64,000 nucleotides of DNA from Streptomyces roseolus (GTDB lineage Bacteria > Actinomycetota > Actinomycetes > Streptomycetales > Streptomycetaceae), in NCBI RefSeq assembly GCF_014649855.1, contig NZ_BMTV01000003.1:62001-126000 (forward strand). Reading direction: 5' to 3'. The notes under the pieces were generated by a model, which did no database searches, was not told the origin of the DNA, and saw nothing but the letters and a program-made list of their open reading frames with translations. This document shows positions 49,972 to 58,435 of this stretch, piece after piece (the stretch's first letter is position 1; the number at the start of each line of letters is the position of its first letter). The translations under genes were made by a program, and so were the position numbers.

Positions 49972-51993
49972 ATGTCTGCCACGACCCCCAAGGGCCTGAC
50001 CCGGCTCGCGTTCGGCGGGGACTACAACCCCGAACAATGGCCGGAAAGCGTCTGGCAGGAGGACGTGCGGCTGATGCGCGAGGCCGGCGTCACCATGGTG
50101 AGCGTCGGGATCTTCTCCTGGGCGCTCCTGGAGCCCGAACCGGGCCGCTACGACTTCGGCTGGCTCGACCGGGTCCTCGACCTGCTGCACGCGAACGGCA
50201 TCCGCGCCGACCTCGGGACCCCGACGGTCGCCCCGCCCGCCTGGTTCTACCGCGCGCACCCGGAAGCGCTGCCCGTCACCCCGGACGGCGTCCGCCTCGC
50301 GTACGGCTCGCGCGGGGCGATCTGCCACAGCTCCCCCGCCTACCGGGAGGCCGCCGCCCGGATCACCACCGAGCTGGCCCGCCGGTACGCCGGCCACCCG
50401 GCGCTCGCGCTCTGGCACGTCCACAACGAGTACGGCGTCCCCGTCAGCGCCTGCTACTGCGACGGCTGCGCCGCGCACTTCCGGCGCTGGCTGGACGGCG
50501 CGTACGGTTCGGTCGAGGCCGTGAACGAAGCGTGGGGCACCGCCTTCTGGGGCCAGCGGTACGGCACGTACGAGGAGATCCTGCCGCCCCGCACCACCCC
50601 GACCGTCGGCAACCCGGCCCAGCAGCTGGACTACCGGCGCTTCGCCGACGCCACGATCCGCGAGAACTTCCGCGCCGAGCGGGACATCCTCCACGAGCTG
50701 TCCCCGGGGATCCCGGTCACCACCAACTTCATGACCGCGCTCAGCCAGTGCGACTCGATCGACTACTGGGCGTGGGGCCGCGAGGTCGACCTCGTCACCA
50801 ACGACCACTACCTGATCACCGACGGCCGCCGCACCCACGTCAACCTCGCGATGGCCGCCGACCTGACCCGCTCGGTCGCCGGCGGCGCGCCCTGGCTGCT
50901 CCTGGAGCACTCCACCTCGGGCGTCAACTGGCAGCCCCGCAACCCGGCGAAGCGGGCGGGCGAGATGGCCCGCAACTCGCTCGCGCACGTCGCCCGCGGC
51001 TCCGAGGGCGCGATGTTCTTCCAGTGGCGGCAGTCCCGGCGCGGCGCCGAGAAGTTCCACTCGGCGATGGTCCCGCACGGCGGCACCGACACCCGGATCT
51101 GGCGCGAGGTCGTCGAACTCGGCGCCGGACTCGGCGCCCTGGAGGAGATCCGCGGCAGCCGGACCGTCCCGGACGTGGCGATGCTGTGGGACTGGCAGTC
51201 CTGGTGGGCGCAGAAGCTGGAGTGGCGGCCGAACGAGGCGCACGACGCCCGCGAGCGCGCCGACGGCTTCTACGAGACCCTCTACGACCGGCACCTCACG
51301 GTGGACTTCGCGCACCCCGAGGCCGACCTGTCCGCCTACCCGCTGGTCGTCGTCCCCGCGCTGTACCTGATGACGGAGGCGGCCGGGCAGAACCTGCGGG
51401 AGTACGTGGAGAACGGCGGCACGCTCGTCGTCTCCTACTTCTCCGGGATCGTCGACGAGCACGACGCCGTCCACCCCGGCGCCTACCCGGGCGCGCTGCG
51501 GGACGTCCTCGGGCTCACCGTCGAGGAGTGGTCGCCGCTCCTCGACGACCAGCGGGTCGGGCTCGCCGGGCCCGGCGGCGCGGCGCTCACCGGCGACGTG
51601 TGGACCGAGTTCGTCCGCCCGCGCGGCGCCGAGACCGTGTGGACGTACGCGGACGGCCCCGCCGCCGGCGGCCCCGCCGTCACCCGGCACCGGCTCGGGC
51701 GCGGCACCGCCTGGTACGTCTCCACCCGCCTCGACGCGGCCTCGCTGGACGCGATCGTGGCGGCGGCCGCGGAGGACGCCGGCATCCCGAGCCGCCCCTC
51801 GCTCCCGCGCGACGTCGAGGTCGTCCGCCGCGCCGGCGCCCACGGCCACTACGTCTTCGTCCTCAACCACACGGACGCGGAGGCGAAGGTCCCCCTGGAC
51901 GGCCCGGGCACGGAACTGCTCGCCGACGGCGAGGTGACCGGCTCGCTCACCGTCCCGGCGGGCGGCGTCCGGGTCGTCCGTCTGGACGGCTGA
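49972..51993 (+). CDS. beta-galactosidase, GH42
   Basis: A 673-residue cytoplasmic enzyme, ATG 49972 after AGGAGAG. GH42 features: GGDYNPEQWPESVWQEDVRL, VGIFSWALLEPEPGRYDF, acid/base E153 in WHVHNEYG, YCDGCAAHFRRWL (zinc-binding Cys cluster), nucleophile E312 in LLLEHSTSGVNWQP, then the trimerisation domain (VVVPALYLMTEAAGQNLREY) and a small C-terminal beta domain. GH42 enzymes release galactose from beta-1,4-galacto-oligosaccharides. Absence of a signal peptide fits with import by the divergent ABC system. Confidence 0.96.
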   Translation: MSATTPKGLTRLAFGGDYNPEQWPESVWQEDVRLMREAGVTMVSVGIFSWALLEPEPGRYDFGWLDRVLDLLHANGIRADLGTPTVAPPAWFYRAHPEALPVTPDGVRLAYGSRGAICHSSPAYREAAARITTELARRYAGHPALALWHVHNEYGVPVSACYCDGCAAHFRRWLDGAYGSVEAVNEAWGTAFWGQRYGTYEEILPPRTTPTVGNPAQQLDYRRFADATIRENFRAERDILHELSPGIPVTTNFMTALSQCDSIDYWAWGREVDLVTNDHYLITDGRRTHVNLAMAADLTRSVAGGAPWLLLEHSTSGVNWQPRNPAKRAGEMARNSLAHVARGSEGAMFFQWRQSRRGAEKFHSAMVPHGGTDTRIWREVVELGAGLGALEEIRGSRTVPDVAMLWDWQSWWAQKLEWRPNEAHDARERADGFYETLYDRHLTVDFAHPEADLSAYPLVVVPALYLMTEAAGQNLREYVENGGTLVVSYFSGIVDEHDAVHPGAYPGALRDVLGLTVEEWSPLLDDQRVGLAGPGGAALTGDVWTEFVRPRGAETVWTYADGPAAGGPAVTRHRLGRGTAWYVSTRLDAASLDAIVAAAAEDAGIPSRPSLPRDVEVVRRAGAHGHYVFVLNHTDAEAKVPLDGPGTELLADGEVTGSLTVPAGGVRVVRLDG

Positions 51994-52016
51994 CGGCCGC
52001 CCCTCCCCCTGATCTC

Positions 52017-52053
52017 CCCGGGGGCGGCACGCACCGGCTGCGCCGCCCCCGGG
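52017..52053 (+). terminator. terminator between GH42 and GH53 genes
   Basis: Perfect 12-bp stem CCCGGGGGCGGC / GCCGCCCCCGGG with a 13-base loop, 24 bp after the GH42 stop. It suggests that the galactanase gene is transcribed from its own promoter in the remaining 90 bp. Confidence 0.65.
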
Positions 52054-52145
52054 TGAGCCGTACCCCCCGATCCCCCGTCCCCGAGGAACAGCGCCACCCC
52101 CGGCACCACCACTCCCCCGTCCGTCACCGTCGAAGGGACTCGACG

Positions 52146-53726
52146 ATGCGCACCACCAGAGGCCGTTTCCGGCTTCGTTCCGCCGCTCTCGCCACCGCGC
52201 TCGGCGCGGGGCTGCTGCTCGCCCCGCTGCCCGCGCAGCAGGCCGTGGCCGCGAGCACGCTCACCAACACCGGGTTCGAGGCCGACGGCGCGGGTACGGC
52301 GACGCCGTCCGGCTGGTCGACCTACTCGGCCGCCGGACAGAACGCCGCCTCCTTCACGGAGGCCGGCGGGCGCAGTGGCGGCCACCGCCTCTCGCACTGG
52401 TCGTCGTCGGCGTACAAGGTCGAGACGTACCAGTACCTCAGCGGGCTCGCCGACGGCACGTACACGCTGACCGCGTGGGTGCGTTCCGGCGGCGGCCAGA
52501 ACTCCGCGTACCTCGCCCTGCGCAACTGCGGGTCGGCCGAGCAGCGCACCGACCTGCCGGTGACCACCAGCTCCTGGATACGGGTCGTGACCTCCGTCAA
52601 GGTCGTCGGCGGCGGCTGCACCGTCAGCATCAACTCCGACGCCCACGCGGGCAACTGGCTCAACGTCGACGACCTCTCCTTCACCCCGGGCTCGACCGGG
52701 CTCACCGTGAAGGGCGTGGACCTGTCCGCCCTCAAGAAGAACGAGGACTTCGGCGCCACGTACAAGAACGCCTCGGGCGCGACCGGCGACCCGGTCGCGC
52801 TGCTCAAGGGCGCGGGCGCCACCTACGGCCGGCTGAAGGTGTGGGTGAACCCGGCCGACGGCTACAACACCAAGGCCCAGGTGCTCGCCACCGCGAAGCG
52901 CGTCAAGGCACAGGGCATGAAGCTGCTCGTGGACTTCCACTACTCGGACGTCTGGGCCGACCCGGGCGCCCAGACGAAGCCGGCGGCGTGGGCGGGGCAC
53001 TCGTACGCGCAGCTGAAGACGGACGTGTACAACCACACCTACGACGTCCTCAACGCGCTGAAGGCGCAGGGCACCACGGCCGACATGGTGCAGATCGGCA
53101 ACGAGATCAACACCGGCATGCTGTGGCCGGAGGGGTCGACCAGCAACTGGACGCAGCTCGCGGGGCTGCTGAACTCCGGCATCTCGGCGGCGAAGGCCGT
53201 GTCGTCCTCGACGCAGATCGCGCTGCACCTGGCGAACGGCGGCGACAACGCGCTGTACCGCACGTGGTTCGACAACGCCAAGGCGCAGGGCGTGAGTTAT
53301 GACGTGATCGCGCTGTCCTTCTACGGCTACTGGCACGGCGCGCTGTCCTCGCTCCAGGCCAACCTGGACGACATCTCGGCGCGTTACGGCAAGAAGGTGA
53401 TGGTCGCGGAGACGGCGTACCCCTTCCGTCTGGACAGCGAGGACGCGCACGAGAACATCATCGACCTGCCGTCGGAGCTGACACCGGGCTACCCGGCGTC
53501 CCCGGCGGGCCAGTCGGCGTGGCTGCGTGACGTGATGAACGTGGTGGAGGCCGTCCCGGGCGGCCGCGGCCTCGGCGTCGTCTACTGGGAACCGGCCTGG
53601 ACCGCGGTGAGCGGCAACGGCTGGGACCCGACGGACCCGTCGTCGGGCAACGCCTGGGAGAACCAGGCCCTGTTCGACTACGACAGCCGGCTGCTTCCGG
53701 CGGCGTCCTGGTTCGCCCACCGGTAG
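52146..53726 (+). CDS. secreted endo-beta-1,4-galactanase, GH53, with N-terminal carbohydrate-binding domain
   Basis: A 526-residue secreted enzyme, ATG 52146. Signal peptide (about 1-36, ends AVAA), then a jelly-roll domain of about 145 residues (LTNTGFEADGAGTATPSGWS to LNVDDLSFTPG) of the CBM61 or CBM4/9-like kind, then the GH53 catalytic barrel from VKGVDLSALKKNEDFG. Acid/base E320 lies in QIGNEINTG and the nucleophile E422 in VMVAETAYPF. It cuts beta-1,4-galactan side chains of pectin to oligosaccharides for the neighbouring transporter. A strong terminator follows. Confidence 0.94.
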   Translation: MRTTRGRFRLRSAALATALGAGLLLAPLPAQQAVAASTLTNTGFEADGAGTATPSGWSTYSAAGQNAASFTEAGGRSGGHRLSHWSSSAYKVETYQYLSGLADGTYTLTAWVRSGGGQNSAYLALRNCGSAEQRTDLPVTTSSWIRVVTSVKVVGGGCTVSINSDAHAGNWLNVDDLSFTPGSTGLTVKGVDLSALKKNEDFGATYKNASGATGDPVALLKGAGATYGRLKVWVNPADGYNTKAQVLATAKRVKAQGMKLLVDFHYSDVWADPGAQTKPAAWAGHSYAQLKTDVYNHTYDVLNALKAQGTTADMVQIGNEINTGMLWPEGSTSNWTQLAGLLNSGISAAKAVSSSTQIALHLANGGDNALYRTWFDNAKAQGVSYDVIALSFYGYWHGALSSLQANLDDISARYGKKVMVAETAYPFRLDSEDAHENIIDLPSELTPGYPASPAGQSAWLRDVMNVVEAVPGGRGLGVVYWEPAWTAVSGNGWDPTDPSSGNAWENQALFDYDSRLLPAASWFAHR

Positions 53727-53741
53727 ACCCGACACGCCCTG

Positions 53742-53774
53742 AAGGGCCGGACTCCTCGACGGAGTCCGGCCCTT
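53742..53774. terminator. bidirectional terminator, 14-bp stem
   Basis: AAGGGCCGGACTCC and GGAGTCCGGCCCTT with loop TCGAC form a perfect stem, with a T-run on the plus strand and an A-run preceding. It lies between convergent GH53 and galactonate dehydratase genes and will stop transcripts from both sides. Confidence 0.9.
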
Positions 53775-53784
53775 TCCCCATGTG

Positions 53785-54930
53785 CTACCACTCCGCCAGG
53801 GAGCCGTCGTCGCGGCGCCAGGCCGGGTTGCGCCAGCGGTGGCCGGTCTCGGCGGCCCGTTCCACGGCCTTCGCGTCGACCTCGATGCCGAGTCCGGGGC
53901 CGGTGGGCAGGGCCACGTGCCCGTCCTCGTACCGGAAGACCGAGGGGTCGACGAGGTAGTCGAGGAGGTCGGAGCCGGTGTTGTAGTGGATGCCGAGGCT
54001 CTGTTCCTGGATGAGCAGGTTGGGCGTGGCGAAGCCGACCTGGAGGCAGGAGGCGAGGGCGATCGGGCCGAGCGGGCAGTGCGGGGCGAGGGAGACGTCG
54101 TACGCCTCCGCCATCGCGGCGATCCGGCGGGTCTCGGAGATGCCGCCGGCGTGCGAGAGGTCCGGCTGGGCGACGGCGATGCCCTGGCCGAGGACTTGTC
54201 TGAAGTCCCAGCGGGAGTAGAGGCGTTCGCCGGTGGCGACGGGGATCGAGGTGGAGCGGACGATCTCGCCGATGTGGTCGCTCATCTCGGGGACGACCGG
54301 CTCCTCCACGAAGAAGGGGAGGTACGGCTCCAGGAGCGGCAGGACCCGGCGGGCCATGGGGAGGGTGAGGCGTCCGTGGAAGTCGAGGGCGATGTCGAAG
54401 TCGTCGCCGACGGCCTCGCGGACGGAGGCGACCCGGTCGACGATGCCCTGGGTGGCGGCCGGGGTGTCGATGAGCCGCAGCTGCGCGGAGGCGTTCATCT
54501 TGATGGCGGTGAAGCCCTCGTCCTTGCGGGCCAGGGCCTCGCCCGCCACCTCGTCGGGGCGGTCGCCGCCGATCCAGCTGTAGACGCGGACGCGGTCACG
54601 GACGCGGCCACCGAGGAGTTCCCAGACGGGGACGCCGAGGGCCTTGCCCTTGATGTCCCACAGGGCCTGGTCGATGCCGGCGACGGCGCTGGAGAGGACC
54701 GGGCCGCCCCGGTAGAAGCCGCCCTTGGTGAGGACCTGCCAGTGGTCCTCGATGCGCATCGGGTCCTGCCCGATCAGGTAGTCGGAGAGTTCGTCGACGG
54801 CGGCGGCGACGGTGTGGGCGCGGCCCTCGACGACGGGCTCGCCCCAGCCGGTGACGCCCTCGTCGGTGTCGATCCGCAGGAAGCACCAGCGGGGGGCGAC
54901 GAGGTGGGTCTTCAGGGAGGTGATCTTCAC
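53785..54930 (-). CDS. dgoD: D-galactonate dehydratase
   Basis: A 381-residue enolase-superfamily enzyme starting with GTG 54930. It follows Escherichia coli DgoD closely: PRWCFLRIDTDEGVTGWGEP, LIGQDPMRIEDHWQVLTKGG, FYRGGPVLSSAVAGIDQALW, VYSWIGGDRPDEVA, metal-site segments ALDFHGRLTLPMA, FFVEEPVVPE and VATGERLYSRWDF, the catalytic His in LAPHCPLGPIALA, and the end HRWRNPAWRRDDGSLAEW. It converts D-galactonate to 2-dehydro-3-deoxygalactonate. Last gene of the galactose oxidation operon. Confidence 0.93.
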   Translation of the reverse strand: MKITSLKTHLVAPRWCFLRIDTDEGVTGWGEPVVEGRAHTVAAAVDELSDYLIGQDPMRIEDHWQVLTKGGFYRGGPVLSSAVAGIDQALWDIKGKALGVPVWELLGGRVRDRVRVYSWIGGDRPDEVAGEALARKDEGFTAIKMNASAQLRLIDTPAATQGIVDRVASVREAVGDDFDIALDFHGRLTLPMARRVLPLLEPYLPFFVEEPVVPEMSDHIGEIVRSTSIPVATGERLYSRWDFRQVLGQGIAVAQPDLSHAGGISETRRIAAMAEAYDVSLAPHCPLGPIALASCLQVGFATPNLLIQEQSLGIHYNTGSDLLDYLVDPSVFRYEDGHVALPTGPGLGIEVDAKAVERAAETGHRWRNPAWRRDDGSLAEW

Positions 54931-54940
54931 TGGTGGTCCT

Positions 54941-55693
54941 TCACTTGGAGTCCTTCTTGACGGTCCAGCCGCCGTCGACGACGAGGTTGGTGCCGGTGAT
55001 GTAGGCGGCGTCGGCCGAGGCCAGGAAGGCGACGGCCGCGGCGACCTCCTCGGGGCGGCCGAGGCGGGCGAGGGCGGTGGCGCCGGCGGAGAGGCGGCGG
55101 CCCTCCTCGTCGACGTCGTTCCAGACGTCGGTGAGGATCGGGCCGGGCAGCACGGAGTTGAAGCGCACGTCGGGGCCGTACTCGACGGCGAACTGGCGGA
55201 TCAGCGCGCACATGCCGCCCTTGGAGGCCGCGTAGGCGGGGTAGCCGGGGAGGCCGAAGTCGGCGTGGACGCTGGAGGTGGCGACGAGGCTGCCGCCCTC
55301 GGCGCGCAGGTCGTCGAGGAAGGTGCGGGCGGCGAGGTAGAGGGAGCGCAGGTTGACGGCGAGCTCGCGGTCCCAGGCGTCGACGGGGAGTTCGTGGGCG
55401 GCGGCCGGGGTGTGGACGAAGGCGTTGCTGTGGAGGACGGAGACCGGGCCGAAGCGCTCGTGGGTCTCCGCGCGCAGCGCGGTCCAGTCGGCCTCGGAGG
55501 AGACGTCGCAGCGGACGTAGGCGGCGCGGCCGCCCTCCTCGCGGATGCGGGCGGCGACGGCCTCGCCGGCGACGGCGGCGATGTCAGCGACGACGACGGC
55601 GGCGCCTTCGCGGGCGAGCCGGGCGGCGCTGGCCGCGCCGATTCCGGAGGCGGCGCCGGTGACGACGGCGGTCTGCCCGGAGAAACGGTTCAT
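54941..55693 (-). CDS. SDR dehydrogenase, probable D-galactose 1-dehydrogenase
   Basis: A 250-residue short-chain dehydrogenase, ATG 55693. Cofactor site AVVTGAASGIGAASAARLAR (10-29), aspartate in VVADIAAV favouring NAD, active-site Ser in SLVATSSVHADFG and Y-x3-K in YPAYAASKGG, PGPILTDVWNDVDEE, and the terminal VDGGW. In a pathway that otherwise lacks its first step, this is the best candidate for oxidising D-galactose to galactonolactone. An L-sugar or alcohol dehydrogenase role cannot be excluded from sequence. It lies 10 bp before dgoD. Confidence 0.85.
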   Translation of the reverse strand: MNRFSGQTAVVTGAASGIGAASAARLAREGAAVVVADIAAVAGEAVAARIREEGGRAAYVRCDVSSEADWTALRAETHERFGPVSVLHSNAFVHTPAAAHELPVDAWDRELAVNLRSLYLAARTFLDDLRAEGGSLVATSSVHADFGLPGYPAYAASKGGMCALIRQFAVEYGPDVRFNSVLPGPILTDVWNDVDEEGRRLSAGATALARLGRPEEVAAAVAFLASADAAYITGTNLVVDGGWTVKKDSK

Positions 55694-55721
55694 GGGAGGG
55701 GCTTCCTTGGGCGGGGGGGGG

Positions 55722-56705
55722 TCAGCGGGTGATGTCCTGGGCGGCCAGCAGGCCGAGTTCGGTGCGGTGCGGGATGCCCTCCCAGTCGCCGGGGACGGAG
55801 ACGGCGAAGGCGCCGCAGAGGGCGGCGAGCCGGAGCCGTTCGGGGACCGGGGAGCCGTCGAGGAGGGCGGCGAGGTAGCCGGAGACGAAGGCGTCGCCCG
55901 CGCCGACGGGGTCGACGGCGGTGACGGGGATCGCGGCCCGCACGTGGACCGTGCCGCCGGTGACCGTGAGGGCGCCGTCGGCGCCGAGCTTGAGGACGGC
56001 CTCGACGGGGCCGAGCCGGGTGAGGGCGCGGGCCATCTCCTGCGGTTCGTCCTCGGGGACGAAGAGGGTGGCCTCCTCGGGACCGGCGAAGACCAGGTCG
56101 GTGTACGGGAGGAGGCGGCCGAGCACGTCGGCGGCCTCGGCGCGGCTCCACAGGCGGGCGCGGTGGTTGACGTCGAGGGAGACGGTGACGCCGGCGGCCC
56201 GGGCGAGGGCGACGGCGTGCTCGACGGCGGCGCGGGCGGTGGCGCTCAGCGCGGGGGTGATGCCGGTGACGTGGAGGATCCGGGCGCCGGTGAGGGCGGC
56301 CTCGTCGAGGTCGCCGGGGGCGAGGCGGGAGCCGGCGAGGCCGGCCCGGTAGTAGCCGACGCGGAGCCGGTCGGCGGTGCGGCGCTCGCGGAGCATGAGG
56401 CCGGTGGGGGCGTCGGGGTCGGTGCGGGCGCCGGTGACGTCGACGCCCTCGGCGCGGAGTCCGGCGAGGATCATCGCGCCGGCGGCGTCGTCGCCGACGC
56501 GGCCGGTCCAGGCGGCGGTGTGGCCGAGCCTGCTGACGCCGACGGCGACGGTGGCCTCGGCGCCGGCCCAGCCGAGCCGCAGCGGGGCGCCGTTGGCGAA
56601 CGGTCCCGGGGTGGTGGCGGCGGCGACGGCCATGGCCTCGCCGAGGGTGACCAGGGCGGGTCCGGGGGCGTCGGCGGGTCCACGCGCGCGTGCGGGGTGC
56701 GTCAT
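55722..56705 (-). CDS. PfkB-family sugar kinase, probable 2-dehydro-3-deoxygalactonokinase
   Basis: A 327-residue ribokinase-fold protein, ATG 56705 (MTHPARARG), overlapping the stop of the aldolase gene (ATGA). Motifs: LVTLGEAMAVAAAT, LRLGWAGAEATVAVGVSRLG, the sugar lid, and the anion hole with catalytic base DPVGAGDAFVSGYLAALLD. KDG kinases of this group share the GWAGAEATVA stretch. It should phosphorylate KDGal (or KDG) from DgoD for the coupled aldolase. This differs from the DgoK family used by Escherichia coli. Confidence 0.88.
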   Translation of the reverse strand: MTHPARARGPADAPGPALVTLGEAMAVAAATTPGPFANGAPLRLGWAGAEATVAVGVSRLGHTAAWTGRVGDDAAGAMILAGLRAEGVDVTGARTDPDAPTGLMLRERRTADRLRVGYYRAGLAGSRLAPGDLDEAALTGARILHVTGITPALSATARAAVEHAVALARAAGVTVSLDVNHRARLWSRAEAADVLGRLLPYTDLVFAGPEEATLFVPEDEPQEMARALTRLGPVEAVLKLGADGALTVTGGTVHVRAAIPVTAVDPVGAGDAFVSGYLAALLDGSPVPERLRLAALCGAFAVSVPGDWEGIPHRTELGLLAAQDITR

Positions 56706-57343
56706 CGGAGCCGTATCCCGTCCAGGAAGGCCGCGGCCCGCTCGGTGAGGGCCGCGAGGGAGCCGCCCTCGCAGGCGTCGCCGACGAGCGGGCCGCCGAT
56801 GCCGAGGGCGGTGGCGCCGGCGGCGAGGTAGGCGGGGGCGTCGGCGGCGGAGATGCCGCCGGTGGGGACGAGCGGGACGTCGGGGAGCGGGGCGCGGACG
56901 GCCTTGAGGTGGCCGGGGCCGCCGGTGGCGGCGGGGAACAGCTTGACCATGGTGGCGCCGGCCCGCCAGGCGGTGAGGATCTCGGTCGGGGTGTACGCGC
57001 CGGGCAGCACCGGCACGTCGAGGCGGACGGCCTCGGCGATGACGTCGGTGCAGGTGGCGGGGGTGATGAGGTAGGTGGCGCCGGCCTCGACCGCGGCCTG
57101 GGCGTCGGCGGGGGTGGTGACCGTGCCGGCGCCGAGGGCGAGGCCGGGCGGGGCGTCGGCGGCGTACTCGCGGAGGACGTCGAGGACCCCGGGGGTGGTG
57201 AGGGTGAACTCGGCGGCGCGGACGCCGGAGGCGAGGAGGGTGTCGGTGACCTCGGGGAAGCGGGCGGCGGAGGCGGAGCGGAGGATCGCGATGACGGGGG
57301 CGGCGGCCAGGGCGGCGCGCAGCCCCTCGTACGGGCTGGTCAT
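56702..57343 (-). CDS. dgoA: 2-dehydro-3-deoxy-6-phosphogalactonate aldolase, KDPG aldolase family
   Basis: A 213-residue class I aldolase, ATG 57343. Family signs: PVIAILRSASAARFPEVTDT, the catalytic Glu in AAEFTLTTPG, GAGTVTTPADAQAAVEAGAT, ITPATCTDV, PGAYTPTEI, the Schiff-base Lys in GATMVKLFPAA, and VPTGGISAADAPAYLAAGA. It cleaves the phosphorylated deoxy sugar acid to pyruvate and glyceraldehyde-3-phosphate. In this operon the galacto-configured substrate is most likely. Coupled to the kinase gene downstream. Confidence 0.9.
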   Translation of the reverse strand: MTSPYEGLRAALAAAPVIAILRSASAARFPEVTDTLLASGVRAAEFTLTTPGVLDVLREYAADAPPGLALGAGTVTTPADAQAAVEAGATYLITPATCTDVIAEAVRLDVPVLPGAYTPTEILTAWRAGATMVKLFPAATGGPGHLKAVRAPLPDVPLVPTGGISAADAPAYLAAGATALGIGGPLVGDACEGGSLAALTERAAAFLDGIRLR

Positions 57344-57363
57344 GGTGGGTTCCTGTAGGTGGG

Positions 57364-58272
57364 TCAGTGCTGGTCGGCGTACGGGGTGGCGGGCAGCCCC
57401 GTGACGCCCGGGCGGCAGACGAAGAGGCGGCCGGCGTCGGGTTCGGCGCGGCGGCGCTCCTCGGGGAGGTGGTGGGTGGCGGTGGTGACGACGAGGACGT
57501 CGAGGTCGGGTCCGGCGAAGGCACAGCTGGTGACGTGGGAGGCGGGCAGCTCCACGCGCGCGTGCGGGACGCCCCCGGGGGTGAGGGCGAGGACTTCGCC
57601 GCCGCCCCAGACGGCGACCCAGACGTTGCCCTCGGCGTCGACGGTGAGGCCGTCGGGGTAGCCGCTGTCGAGGACGGCGAAGGGGCGGCGGCCGGAGAGG
57701 GCGCCGGTGGCGGGGTCGTAGTCGAAGACGTCGACGCGGCGGGTGGGGCTGTCGGCGTAGTAGAGGAGGGTCCCGTCGGGGCTCCAGCCGAGGCCGTTGG
57801 AGATGGTGACGGGCGCGACGAGGGTGGTGAGCCCTTCGGCGTCGAGGCGGTAGAGGGCGCCGGCGCCGGGCCGTTCGTCGAAGGCCATGGTGCCGCCGAG
57901 GAGGCGCCCGGCGGGGTCGACGGAGGCGTCGTTCATGCGGCGCTCCACCCCGTCGTCGGGGAGGGCGGGAGCGGCGAGCTCGACGGCCTCGGCCGGGGGC
58001 CGGCCGTCCTCCAGGCGGACGAAGGCGGTGCCGGCGGCGACGAGGAGGGCCCCGGAGGCGCAGGGGACGGCCGCGCCCACGGGGCGGTCGAAGCGGAGGG
58101 AGGCGGTCGGCACCACGTCGGTGCGGCCGTCCTCCCGGGTGAGGGCGGCGCGGTGGACGAGGCCCTCGGTGATGTCGACCCAGAGGAGTTCCCGGCGGGC
58201 GGCGTCCCAGACGGGACCTTCGGGCAGGCGGCCGGGCGCGGGGGTGCAGGGCACGGCGCTGAGCTGGAGCAT
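57364..58272 (-). CDS. SMP-30/gluconolactonase family lactonase, probable galactonolactonase
   Basis: A 302-residue six-bladed propeller, ATG 58272. Signature residues: GRLPEGPVWDAARRELLWVD (metal Glu), ERRMNDASVDPAGRLLGGTM (metal Asn), TISNGLGWSPDGTLLYYADS (metal Asn), YPDGLTVDAEGNVWVAVWGG (metal Asp). Such metal-dependent lactonases open sugar lactones formed by the dehydrogenase. First gene of the five-gene galactose oxidation operon (20 bp ahead of the aldolase); the promoter lies in the 163-bp spacer shared with the ROK gene. Confidence 0.92.
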   Translation of the reverse strand: MLQLSAVPCTPAPGRLPEGPVWDAARRELLWVDITEGLVHRAALTREDGRTDVVPTASLRFDRPVGAAVPCASGALLVAAGTAFVRLEDGRPPAEAVELAAPALPDDGVERRMNDASVDPAGRLLGGTMAFDERPGAGALYRLDAEGLTTLVAPVTISNGLGWSPDGTLLYYADSPTRRVDVFDYDPATGALSGRRPFAVLDSGYPDGLTVDAEGNVWVAVWGGGEVLALTPGGVPHARVELPASHVTSCAFAGPDLDVLVVTTATHHLPEERRRAEPDAGRLFVCRPGVTGLPATPYADQH

Positions 58273-58435
58273 CGTTTCTCCTCCTGGTGCGTGCGGGGGT
58301 GCCGCCGGGGCGACGGCCAAAAACTACGGGTTCGTCTAACGGTTGTAAATAACCTGCGGGATTCTTCTTCCAACCCTTCGAATAAGATCGGGCGACACGG
58401 CGCACCGCCACGCGCACCGACGGAGGGCAGCAGGG
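58273..58435. promoter_or_regulatory. divergent promoter region of galactose operon and ROK gene
   Basis: A 163-bp spacer with an unusually AT-rich centre (58320-58390: AAAAACTACGGGTTCGTCTA, then TTGTAAATAA, ATTCTTCTTCC, TTCGAATAAG). A short inverted repeat GGTT-GTAAAT-AACC (58343-58356) is the only symmetry I see and could be a ROK operator half. Both divergent promoters must be here. Confidence 0.5.
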
